A DNA stretch of 64,000 nucleotides from Singulisphaera acidiphila DSM 18658. GTDB lineage: Bacteria > Planctomycetota > Planctomycetia > Isosphaerales > Isosphaeraceae. This document shows positions 1 through 8,686 of this stretch, one piece after another; within the stretch, counting starts at the first letter, position 1; every line of letters begins with the position of its first letter. The notes beneath the pieces were generated by a model. It saw only the letters and a program-made list of their open reading frames with translations. It made no database searches and was not told the DNA's origin. Where the stretch lies: assembly GCF_000242455.2 (NCBI RefSeq), contig NC_019892.1:9186744-9250743 (forward strand). The letters run 5' to 3'. The position numbers and the translations under genes are program-made.

Positions 1-2
1 TC

Positions 3-389
3 CGCTACGCGATCAATCCTCAGCGGTTCACCCACTATCACCCGTTCCTGGGGAAGCTGCTGGAGCGAGACGCCAACGCTCGTGAACACTGCGCGAATAA
101 TCCAATCCACATTCCTTCAGAACCACCCAGTGTATCACCCGAGACGTTGGTGCCTCCGACGACTCCCCCGGTGACACCGCCGACTCAGCCGCCCGAGCCT
201 TACGTTCCTCCGACGGACCCGGGGACAAACCCCGGCACAACCGTTCCCACGGATCCAACAGATCCTGTGACCACTGTGCCGGAGCCTGCCACTGCCATTC
301 AATTCGGGATCGGATTGATCTGCATCGGCGTCTATACCGTTTTCAAACGGAAGAAAAATGCCTATCTGAAGCTTGCACCCATATCATGA
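3..389 (+). CDS. PEP-CTERM sorting-domain protein, 3' part only
   Basis: The frame is open from the window edge, so the start is missing. The visible 128 residues hold a short polar stretch, a long Pro/Thr-rich linker (repeated PPT, PTDP units) and a C-terminal sorting signal: VPEP, then a hydrophobic segment (AIQFGIGLICIGVYTVF) and a basic tail (KRKK). This is the PEP-CTERM layout, which in known systems is recognised by an exosortase and directs export and surface attachment. The Pro/Thr linker is probably a wall- or matrix-spanning spacer. No exosortase gene lies in the window. The N-terminal functional domain is outside the window, so the role of the protein is unknown. Confidence 0.75.
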   Translation, partial: RYAINPQRFTHYHPFLGKLLERDANAREHCANNPIHIPSEPPSVSPETLVPPTTPPVTPPTQPPEPYVPPTDPGTNPGTTVPTDPTDPVTTVPEPATAIQFGIGLICIGVYTVFKRKKNAYLKLAPIS

Positions 390-501
390 TAGCCCCAAGG
401 GAATGCCGCGAATTCTCGACGTGAGCCTGGGAATCTGACAAGCCAGATCCGTGCGACGGCGACTCGCGGCTTTGCCCTCTTTCCTCCTAAACCGCAAGCG
501 G

Positions 502-2160
502 TTACTCGGTCGTGGTGGGTTCGAGGGCAATATTCGGGATATCGATCTGCTCGAAGTGCCGTTGCTGAAGCCGATACTCCTGGATCTCCTCCGGGCTCAA
601 GTCGAATTCGCCCTCCAACTGCGTAAACCCTTTCAACCTGCTCCCTCCTCGCTCAGGGGACGGATGCTCTTCCCCCTTGCGATCGACGGCGACGAGCCGG
701 ACCGCGGTGCCCTCGATGTCATGCGTGACCGTCAGGGTTGTCCCCTTCTTGGTGGCGATGGCCCTTCCCCAGAGGGAGTTCGGGACGCTTCCATGAGCAG
801 GGCGGGTTCCCGGGTTGCGGCCGTCCCAGGCTTCCACGACCTGCCAGGGGCCGGTGGCCACCTCAAAGTGGAGTGCAGAGGCCGCCAGATCCTTGGGATG
901 CTCGCTGATCACGACGCTCAGGCCCGGCACAATCTTGCCGTCCCGCGTCGCGGGCTCGTACCAGCCTCGGCTCTGGCGCATCCACAAGCCGTGCTTGGAG
1001 TCCGGGGGCAAGTTCGACACGCGGACCACGACCGCCCGGTAGATCGATTTCCCCCCGAAGATCGAAGTCCCAGCTTTTGCTAAGTCCGTGGCCGACGGAT
1101 CGCACAGCGGCTGGGCTAGCGGCGATCCCTCCGGCCCCCACCAGGTTTGGGGACCCGACGGATGGGTCGAGACCCCGATGACCTCAATGGTCGCACCGTT
1201 CGGCAAGGTCCTGATCCAGGGTCGATCCCCTTCGGCAACCCGCAATGGCTTCGATACCGCTTGGTCCCCGGCCTGCGGCGTCTGTTGAGCCAGCACACCG
1301 GCCCCGATCGCCGCCAGGCCAACGGCCGCGAGCAGGCCAACCAAAACGCACTTAAGTTTACTCATCAGCATAATTCTCCTAACTCCTGCGGCAAGTTCGA
1401 GAACCGACGCCGAGACCTCCCCGGCCGTCGTGGTGCTTCCCACCAGGATCCGCTTGGCCAGTTGGATCGTGGAACCCAGCAAGTGGGCCGGCATCGCTGG
1501 CGTGGCGGCCCGCGCCGAGAGAGCCAGGCCGAGCGCTCCGGCCGACGGCGCCAGGCCGCGGCGGATGAGTCGGCCGCGCAACCGCTCTCGGCCCCGTGCC
1601 AGCCGGCTCCGAACCGTCCCCACCGGGCACCCCAAGTACCGAGCCGCCTCTTCATAGGTGCGACCCTCCATGTCACAGAGCACGACCGGCACGCGGTAAT
1701 GGTTCGGGAGCCGGTCGACCTCCTCGTGGAGCGCCTCGGCGAGATCACCCGGGATTGCGCTTTGCTCAGGGCGATTTCCCCGCTCGGCCGCCCCGTGCTC
1801 GTGGACCCGTCGCCGACTCGCATTGACCTTGGCACGTCCCGCGGCGCGGCAGGCGACCCGATGCAGCCAAGGGCCCAGCGAGTCCCTGACCCAGAGCGTC
1901 CCCCCTTTGCGCAACAGGATGAGAAACGTGGCCTGAAAGGCGTCCATGGCCTCGTGATCGTCCCTGAGGATGCCGCGGCAGGCGCGGAACACCATCGGGC
2001 CATGCCGCTCAACGATCGCCGCGAAAGCGAGTTCGGCAGCCTCGCCACCGTGGGTCGCAAACCGTTCCAGCAGTTGCCCGTCCGTCAGGCCGGCCGTGGC
2101 TCCCACGCTGAACAGCAAGCGGAGGTGCAGCCGAGAAACTCCGTCCGATATACGTCCCAC
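502..2160 (-). CDS. ECF sigma factor with membrane-anchored C-terminal domain
   Basis: The first 200 residues are a sigma-70 ECF factor. Region 2 contains AFQATFLILLRK, and region 4 ends in a helix-turn-helix reading TYEEAARYLGCPVGTVRSRL. After an Ala-rich linker comes one membrane segment (about residues 268-292, KCVLVGLLAAVGLAAIGAGV) and then about 260 residues with no family I recognise. Sigma factors with long C-terminal extensions are common in planctomycetes, and the usual inference is that the extracytoplasmic tail senses a signal or tethers the factor, replacing a separate anti-sigma factor. The start is GTG. It gives the usual spacing to the GLTDGQLLERF motif that opens region 2 in this group. 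No partner gene is adjacent on the same strand. Confidence 0.88.
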   Translation of the reverse strand: MGRISDGVSRLHLRLLFSVGATAGLTDGQLLERFATHGGEAAELAFAAIVERHGPMVFRACRGILRDDHEAMDAFQATFLILLRKGGTLWVRDSLGPWLHRVACRAAGRAKVNASRRRVHEHGAAERGNRPEQSAIPGDLAEALHEEVDRLPNHYRVPVVLCDMEGRTYEEAARYLGCPVGTVRSRLARGRERLRGRLIRRGLAPSAGALGLALSARAATPAMPAHLLGSTIQLAKRILVGSTTTAGEVSASVLELAAGVRRIMLMSKLKCVLVGLLAAVGLAAIGAGVLAQQTPQAGDQAVSKPLRVAEGDRPWIRTLPNGATIEVIGVSTHPSGPQTWWGPEGSPLAQPLCDPSATDLAKAGTSIFGGKSIYRAVVVRVSNLPPDSKHGLWMRQSRGWYEPATRDGKIVPGLSVVISEHPKDLAASALHFEVATGPWQVVEAWDGRNPGTRPAHGSVPNSLWGRAIATKKGTTLTVTHDIEGTAVRLVAVDRKGEEHPSPERGGSRLKGFTQLEGEFDLSPEEIQEYRLQQRHFEQIDIPNIALEPTTTE

Positions 2161-3204
2161 CCCTGACGACCCTCCGCTCGGTTTCGGTTACCGCACACAG
2201 TAAAGCCCCCGGGCGCCGGAATCGTTCCATGATTTTTTCTTCAGCGCATTCCTGTCAGTTGCACTTTCCGGGAGATTTGGAGTCGGCGACCAGTGGCTTG
2301 ACCGCCTTCATCGCGAGTGGGACGGCGATGCAGTCGGCCCTCTTGCCGGCGACAGCGGGCGAGAACCGCGCCGAGGAACAAAGCAGGGCGAGCCGTGATA
2401 CAGACCGGCGATCGAGCGGCCTTGTCAGCGGATACACGAATATCATCGGAGTCGGATCCAGTCGGGGTGTCTGGCGTGTGATAACCATCCTCGTCCCTGT
2501 TCTCTAAGCTGTGAACAGCAGGACATCGAGCGTCCCATAAGTCATCCAAGGCCCCTCAGAGCCGAATCTTGAAAATGGATCGATGAGGGGATCGACATAG
2601 CACAAGCATTCGAGAAACGGGCCGAGCAACATACACTCCTGAAACGACGGTTTGAGCAATCCGCGTGGCATCCTTGGGAGCCGATCTCGGCAGAATAGCT
2701 CCACGTGAAGAGGCATCTGGTACGGTTTGCCTTCGCGTTGTTTACATCAGGACAGCCGGGGTCCGCTGGCACCACAAGCAACAAATCAATAATTAAATCA
2801 CTTATGTTTTTTAAACCAAAATTCCAATAAGCCAATTAAATCAATGCTTATTGCCACAAGCGGAACGTAAAGCTTTATGGTAGCGACCACAACGAGGCCC
2901 ACTGTTCCACCGTCCTTTGAGAAAGGCAACAGGGGCATCCTCTCAATTTCCGGGACGCCCTTGCTTTCACGTTCTATGCTGAACTGCGAGAAGTGCTGCG
3001 AAGGTCAATCCGGTCGAGCGGACAAGGTGATCCCAAGCGTTCATCTGGCAATTCCGAGCTCAGATTCCCCCCTGCGCTTGGACCTTCGACCAGAGTCCAG
3101 CGTGCATTCGGGGAGACCCGAGCAATGTCGCGAAACGTTCGATCCATGCACATCCGGGAATTCTCGGGTTGCGCAGCCTAAATCACACGAAAGATAATCT
3201 CACC
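2161..3204. other. Intergenic stretch, no gene supported
   Basis: About one kilobase between the divergent sigma-factor and beta-helix genes. Short open frames exist but none has a recognisable domain, a good ribosome site or a natural composition. Positions 2750-2870 are clearly AT-rich compared with the surroundings and could hold promoters for either neighbour, but I see no sigma-factor motif strong enough to call. Confidence 0.5.
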
Positions 3205-6150
3205 ATGGCATTCCACTCTCCGTTTCGCCGCAAACCCTTGCCTTCGGCCAAGATAGTTCGCTCAAAGCGTCGATCTTCCGTCCATTCGAAGGTGGGCGAC
3301 GTTGAGGTTCTGGAAAGTCGCCAGCTCTTATCCACCTTCACGGTGACGAACCTCAACCCTGCGGGAGCAGGCTCCCTCCGCAGGGCAATCCTCGAGTCCA
3401 ACGCGCAACCGGGCTCCGACAGCATTGACTTTCAGGTCAGCGGCACGATCCGCGTCGGCCGGACCTCGCTCCCTTCGATCACCGACACCGTAACCATCGA
3501 CGGTTCCACGGCTCCTTCGTTTGCCGGAACACCGGTCGTGACCGTCAACTTTCAGGGTTCCAAGGGTCTCCGATTCGAGAAGGGTGCCGACGGATCGGTC
3601 CTCAAGTCGCTTTCGCTGGTGAAGGCCGGCGATGCGGGCGTCACGCTTCGCGCCTCGCGAGTGACCGTGGAAGGCAACTACATCGGTCTGCTCGCCGACG
3701 GAAAGACCGTCGCCGGCAATCGTGGAGACGGCGTCCGGATCGATGCGTCGTCGCACGACAACCTGATCGGCCACCGCGATCCGGTGACGAGCGTCAGCTA
3801 CTACAACACCGCTGACGTAGGCATCCAGCCCGTCACGGGCTGGCAGGGCATCCGCCCTGGCGATACGAGCGGCCAGTACCTGATCGCCGGGACGTCGGGG
3901 TCGAACGGACTCCTGTACGAGGGGGCCATTACGGGCGTGGGCGGCACGAGCTACCTGGTTAATTACCCGGGTGCCGTCGCCACGAGCGTCTACGGACCCG
4001 ACAATCTTCAAAACAACGTCGTGCGGTTGGTTGGGAGCTACAGGACCGGCGAGGACACGGTTCGAGGGTTTATCTTCGAGGGAACGACCGCCGATCTCTC
4101 GCAGAGCGGCAACTACCGGACGATCGCCTATCCCAACGCGAAGTTCAACTACGTCCACAGCACGATGGGCGACCTCGCGGTCGGCAACGCCGACGGCCCG
4201 GAGGGGAACTTGCCCATCGGCACGGGGCACGCGTTCCTCTACGACGTCGTCCAGAACACGTTCCTGCCGGACATCGTCTATCCGGGCTCCACGAGCACCA
4301 CGGCCTATGGCATCTGGCACAACGGGCTCACGAGCTACACGATCGTCGGCGGCTATACCACCCTCGGGGACCCGAGCGAGAACCTCTCAAACGGTTACAT
4401 GGTCGACTACGACTCCGCGACCGGAAAATTCACGAACTGGACCTCGTTCGCGTATCCAAACGGGGCGGTCGGACAGGCCTTCGTGACCCACTTCGAGGGG
4501 ATCAGCAGCACCGAATCGGGCGTCTACACATTGAACGCCGACTCGCTCCAGGCAGGTTCCAATTTCGCGCAGGGATCTTGGGTGACCGTGAGGCGCAATC
4601 CGGACCGTTCCTTTGGACCGGCGGTCTGGGTGGACCTCAACTATCCCGGCGTTGATCCGACCACGGCCATCACCAGCAGCAATTCGGTGGCCGGGAACCA
4701 GGTGGTCGGGATCGTCATTAGTCCCACCGGCACCTTCTCGTACCAGGCGACGGTCAACACCGGATTCCAACTGTCCAACGTCATCAGTGGCAACGGCGGC
4801 AACGGCATCGGAATTTACGGGTCCAACGACAACCAGATCGCCATGAACCAGATCGGAACGGATGCCACCGGCACGCTCCGACGGGGCAACGCGAAGAACG
4901 GAATCCTCGTCACCCAGGGCGCAGCGCGGAACCTGATCGGCGGCCAGGCGACCGGCGGCAACGACCCGACGGCGAGTGTGTTCGTCCGCCCCCCCCAAGG
5001 CAACCTGATCTCAGGCAACCAAGGCAACGGCGTTCTGATCAACAAGGGTGCCACGCAAACCCTGCTGAGCGGGAACTTCGTCGGCACCACCGCTTCGGGC
5101 AATTCGGCCTTGGGCAACCGGCTGGACGGCGTAGCCATCGAGAACGCCAACGGCAACCAGTTGATCGGCTGCACCTTCCAGCAGAGCCCGTTCGTGTTCT
5201 ACAACGTGCTCAGCGGCAATGGCGGCAACGGCCTGCGAATCACCAATTCCAACGACACGACCGTCCAGGCCAACTTCATGGGCGTGGGGGCGAACAACGC
5301 CACGATCGTGGCCAATGGGGGCGATGGTCTCCTGGTTTCGGGGTCGTCCAAGAACACGCAAGTCGGCGGCGTGATCCCGCTTGGCAACGTGATCTCCGGC
5401 AATAAACGCAACGGCATCGAGGTGAGCGACAAGGCCAGCGGCTTCATCTCGTTCAACACTTTCGCCGGAATCTACGCCTTTGGAGACGCTGCGCCGAATC
5501 GTCTCAACGGGATCTTGATCACGTCCAGCGGCGGCGACAACCTCATCCGCACCTGCATCGTCTCGGGCAATCTCGGGAACGGGATCGAGATTGGTGGCCA
5601 TGCCACCGGCGTGCAGGTGGTCGACACCGCGATCGGGACGAACACGTCCATCAAAACGGCCATCCCGAACCAAGGCAGTGGCATCAAGTTTTCGGGGCAT
5701 GCCCACGGGAACGCCATCGGCGGATTCAAGCCCTCGATCGAACCCCAGGTGACCATCTCGGCGAATCGAGGTTACGGGATCGAGTTCACCGACAAGGCCA
5801 ACCACAACGTCGTGTTTCACACCTACATCGGAACAAACTACAACGCCACCACCGCCCTGGGCAACAACCTCGGAGGGATCTCGCTCGGAGCCTGCACGTC
5901 GTCCAACATCATCGGAGGTCTGGCGACGGCTTTGCAGAACAAGATCCTCAACAGCGGCGGCAATGGTGTGAGCATCTTCTCATCCCGCGACAACGCGGTC
6001 TTGGGGAATGAGATCAGCAACAACCTGGGCTACGGCCTCTTTGCCACTGGCGTGTGCTCCGGCACCGTGGTGAAAGCCAACACGATCAAGTTGAATGCCA
6101 AGGGGAACGTCAACCTGACGAACGCCCACGGCATCGTGTACATTCCTTAA
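3205..6150 (+). CDS. Large secreted right-handed beta-helix protein with LEPR-XLL-type N-terminus
   Basis: A 981-residue protein. I chose the ATG at 3205 rather than a TTG 36 bases upstream. Near residue 35 it carries VEVLESRQLLS, a variant of the LEPR-XLL signature typical of giant secreted planctomycete proteins, then TFTVTNLNPAGAGSLRRAI, the usual opening of CSLREAI-type repeat proteins. Most of the rest is short beta-helix coils with NVISGN, NGNGI and NLIGG motifs. Between about residues 190 and 522 the coils stop, and a Gly/Tyr-rich segment with units such as YLIAGTSGSNG and SYTIVGGYT interrupts them; coils resume at LSNVISGNGG. The role is probably surface adhesion or polysaccharide binding or cleavage, but no catalytic residues are evident. 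Confidence 0.85.
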   Translation: MAFHSPFRRKPLPSAKIVRSKRRSSVHSKVGDVEVLESRQLLSTFTVTNLNPAGAGSLRRAILESNAQPGSDSIDFQVSGTIRVGRTSLPSITDTVTIDGSTAPSFAGTPVVTVNFQGSKGLRFEKGADGSVLKSLSLVKAGDAGVTLRASRVTVEGNYIGLLADGKTVAGNRGDGVRIDASSHDNLIGHRDPVTSVSYYNTADVGIQPVTGWQGIRPGDTSGQYLIAGTSGSNGLLYEGAITGVGGTSYLVNYPGAVATSVYGPDNLQNNVVRLVGSYRTGEDTVRGFIFEGTTADLSQSGNYRTIAYPNAKFNYVHSTMGDLAVGNADGPEGNLPIGTGHAFLYDVVQNTFLPDIVYPGSTSTTAYGIWHNGLTSYTIVGGYTTLGDPSENLSNGYMVDYDSATGKFTNWTSFAYPNGAVGQAFVTHFEGISSTESGVYTLNADSLQAGSNFAQGSWVTVRRNPDRSFGPAVWVDLNYPGVDPTTAITSSNSVAGNQVVGIVISPTGTFSYQATVNTGFQLSNVISGNGGNGIGIYGSNDNQIAMNQIGTDATGTLRRGNAKNGILVTQGAARNLIGGQATGGNDPTASVFVRPPQGNLISGNQGNGVLINKGATQTLLSGNFVGTTASGNSALGNRLDGVAIENANGNQLIGCTFQQSPFVFYNVLSGNGGNGLRITNSNDTTVQANFMGVGANNATIVANGGDGLLVSGSSKNTQVGGVIPLGNVISGNKRNGIEVSDKASGFISFNTFAGIYAFGDAAPNRLNGILITSSGGDNLIRTCIVSGNLGNGIEIGGHATGVQVVDTAIGTNTSIKTAIPNQGSGIKFSGHAHGNAIGGFKPSIEPQVTISANRGYGIEFTDKANHNVVFHTYIGTNYNATTALGNNLGGISLGACTSSNIIGGLATALQNKILNSGGNGVSIFSSRDNAVLGNEISNNLGYGLFATGVCSGTVVKANTIKLNAKGNVNLTNAHGIVYIP

Positions 6151-6174
6151 AGTGTTTGAAAGTGACGGCAGCCA

Positions 6175-6206
6175 CCCGCGTCGCAACGGTGGAGTTGCGA
6201 CGCGGG
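6175..6206. terminator. Convergent terminator hairpin
   Basis: A perfect 13-bp stem (CCCGCGTCGCAAC and its complement) with a 6-base loop lies between the 3' ends of the beta-helix gene (+) and the phoD-like gene (-). There is no T-run, so it may act as a transcription block or mRNA 3' stabiliser from either side. Confidence 0.65.
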
Positions 6207-6217
6207 CCCGAACCTGA

Positions 6218-7885
6218 TCAGGCCGGCTGCGCCCCTGGCTTGCCGGCTTCGACGACGAACGAACTCAGCGTCCGCACCGGGGCTCCGGGCGACTTGACGT
6301 CCTCGACGATGCGATAGTCGCTCGTCCATGACTGGGGCGTGACGGTACACCGCACGTAGCCCCGCTGACGGTTGTGGAACCGGACCCCCGGATTGGCGGC
6401 CATCATCGCACTCAGCCCCTCCACCTCGGCGGAGCCGTTGCCACCGCTGGTGATCGACGTGCCGACGAATTCCGTGGCAACCACAGGAGTCTCCGGCTTG
6501 CGGTCATCGACGCGCAAGTCGTTGACCCAGTTGGAATGGATGTCGCCGGTCAGCACCACCGGGTTCGGCACGCGGCGGTCGGCGAGGAACCGAACCAACT
6601 TCATCCGCTCGAACGCGTAGCCCGGCCACTGGTCCATCGAGTACCGGGTCGGCTCGCCCTCCCGCCGACTCCGCCCGACCATCCCCATCATTACCTGCTG
6701 GGCGAGGACGTTCCAGGTGCCGGTCGAACGCAGGAGCGCCGACTTCAACCAATCGGCCTGTTCAGCCCCGAGGATCGTGTTCTTCGGGCTCAGGGCGGCA
6801 TCGTTCAGATCCGAGTTGCGGTCGTCGTTCGGCTGATCGGTGCGGTACTGACGGGTGTCCAGCACCTGGAACGTTGCCAGGCGGCCGAAGGGGAGGGTCC
6901 GGTACAGCTTCATGTGCGGCCCGCGCGGCAAGGAGCGGGAGCGGAGCGGCATCGCCTCATAGTAGGCTTGGTAGGCGTTCGCCCGTTGCTCCAGGAACTC
7001 GACCGGGTCGATTCCGGCCGTCGCCGAAATGTCACTGGCGTAGTTGTTCTCAAACTCGTGATCGTCCCAGGTGACGACCCAGGGGCAACGGGCGTGGGCA
7101 GCCTGCAAGTGGGGGTCGGACTTGTACTGGGCGTGCCGGACCCGGTAGTCGGCGAGGGTGCGAATCTTCGGCCCGGCGTGCTTGCGGACCAGGTTGTCCC
7201 GCCCCTCATATTCGTAGAGGTAGTCGCCCAGGTGGAACGCCACGTCCAGATCGTCTTTGGCCATGTGCTCGTAGGCGGTGAAATACCCCTGTTCCCAGTG
7301 TGAGCAAGACGCGAACGCGAATCGCAGTTGCTCCGGCGTCGCGTCCGGCTCAGGGGCGGTGCGGGTGCGGCCAACCGGGCTGGTCGCGTCGCCGGCTCGG
7401 AAGCGGTACCAGTACCAACGGTCCGGCTTCAGCCCGTTCACCTCGACGTGGACGGAATGGGCGAGTTGCGGGGTGGCAACGGCCGTGCCCCGCCGGACAA
7501 TCTCCCGCATCCCATCGTCGGTTGCCACCTCCCAGGACACTTCGACCGCCTCCGGTGGCAGCCCGCCATCGGGATCAAGCGGCTTCGGCGCGAGCCGAGT
7601 CCACAGGACGACGCCAGTATCGTTGGGATCGCCCGAAGCCACCCCTAGCGAAAAGGGGTCGGCGGCAAAGACAAGGCGGCGTGCCTGGGCCTCGGCCCGG
7701 GCGCCGACGAGCGGCAGAGCCGACAGGGCCGCCCCGTAGGCCAGGAACAGACGACGGCTAACACCATTCTCAGCCCGCACGGCGGCACGCAGTTCTGATA
7801 GGTCGATCACGGAGGAAGTCCTCGCCTGACGCACAAAGATATGCAACACGCTGGAGAATTCCACCACCGTACCGACCCCCGGCAA
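6218..7885 (-). CDS. phoD: PhoD-like alkaline phosphatase, Tat-exported
   Basis: A metallophosphatase of the PhoD family. These hydrolyse phosphomonoesters and diesters outside the cytoplasm using Fe and Ca. A twin-arginine signal (SRRLFLAYGAALSALP) precedes the mature protein, which starts near FAADPFSLGVASGDP. The N-terminal Fn3-like domain (VLWTRLAP, WYWYRFRAG) is followed by metal-site motifs FAFASCSHWEQG, FHLGDYLYEYEG, WDDHEFENNY and VLTGDIHSNW. Length and motif order match full PhoD. The listed start is a TTG and gives an unusually long lead; an internal GTG at 7810, VIDLSELRAA, is also plausible. The gene is single and ends at the convergent hairpin. Phosphate-starvation control would be expected, but I did not find a Pho box. 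Confidence 0.9.
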   Translation of the reverse strand: MPGVGTVVEFSSVLHIFVRQARTSSVIDLSELRAAVRAENGVSRRLFLAYGAALSALPLVGARAEAQARRLVFAADPFSLGVASGDPNDTGVVLWTRLAPKPLDPDGGLPPEAVEVSWEVATDDGMREIVRRGTAVATPQLAHSVHVEVNGLKPDRWYWYRFRAGDATSPVGRTRTAPEPDATPEQLRFAFASCSHWEQGYFTAYEHMAKDDLDVAFHLGDYLYEYEGRDNLVRKHAGPKIRTLADYRVRHAQYKSDPHLQAAHARCPWVVTWDDHEFENNYASDISATAGIDPVEFLEQRANAYQAYYEAMPLRSRSLPRGPHMKLYRTLPFGRLATFQVLDTRQYRTDQPNDDRNSDLNDAALSPKNTILGAEQADWLKSALLRSTGTWNVLAQQVMMGMVGRSRREGEPTRYSMDQWPGYAFERMKLVRFLADRRVPNPVVLTGDIHSNWVNDLRVDDRKPETPVVATEFVGTSITSGGNGSAEVEGLSAMMAANPGVRFHNRQRGYVRCTVTPQSWTSDYRIVEDVKSPGAPVRTLSSFVVEAGKPGAQPA

Positions 7886-8041
7886 AGATTCTCGGGGAGT
7901 TCAAAGAAGTTTTGGTGTGACTGTCGATCACCATTGAGTCCGAAGACCTGCATCTCAGCAACTGGCCGCGTTCTTCCTTGAATTCCAAGCGGACCTTGGC
8001 AACGCATAAGCAAATCAAAAAGACCGCGACCAAACAGCTTG

Positions 8042-8236
8042 GTGTCTGTCTCGAAAGGTCAGGCTTCACCGGGAAATGAAGGACGTTGGGGAGCACGGGG
8101 TCCGTGCTCGGACCCCGTGCCCCCCAGCCAAGGCATTCCCGCATGGGGTCCGAGTACGGAACCGCATGGCACCCGGAAGATCAGCAAAAACTCCGGTGCG
8201 ATTCGCCTTCTGGGACAAACTCTGAGCGCCAGGGCT
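8042..8236 (+). repeat. Left inverted arm of the nested element
   Basis: It matches, inverted, the segments 11728-11791 and 10180-10316, which are separated by the IS481-like insertion. The arm contains nested palindromes: GTGCTCGGACCCCGTGC at about 8112 and its near-complement GCATGGGGTCCGAGTAC at about 8149 can form a large hairpin, and each half is also part of a smaller one. Confidence 0.75.
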
Positions 8237-8686
8237 ACGGAGCGGGATCATCACGTCGAGCCCAGAACCGCCTACCACTCTCCCCCGGGGCCTCCGATGG
8301 CAATGGTCAATGGGGCCGAATCGCGACGAGGTGACCGCGGTTTGTTCGACGAGTTACGCGTTGTGTTCCCCTTTGTTTTTTCTGATATGATAGGGGAGAA
8401 ATCAGCACGTCGCATGCGGACCACAATGGTTTTGATCCTTCTGCGGGGAGGAAGACGCTGCCTTGACGAGTCGTCTCCTCGCCACACTCTCCTCGATTCT
8501 GATCGGGGCCATCGCCGGGTGGAGCCGCCTCCACGAGCGAGGCGGGTTCACGCAGTCGGCGGACTCGGGTGTTCAAGGGGATTGGATTGACCCCTGTCGC
8601 CTTGACTGCACGCGATGCACGCGTGATTTTTTACTGCATGCGTGACGCGAGTGCGGGCGCGAACCTTCTTCGAAAGTACCTTCTAC

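Noticed and set aside
4770..6150. CRISPR-like periodic repeats in the beta-helix gene
   Set aside because: The periodicity comes from NGNGI/NVISGN protein coils. The repeats are degenerate in DNA and in frame, with no spacers.
8037..8041. Target-site duplication of the parent element (GCTTG against TTAGC on the other side)
   Set aside because: Flanking bases do not form a convincing direct repeat; age or deletion may have erased it.
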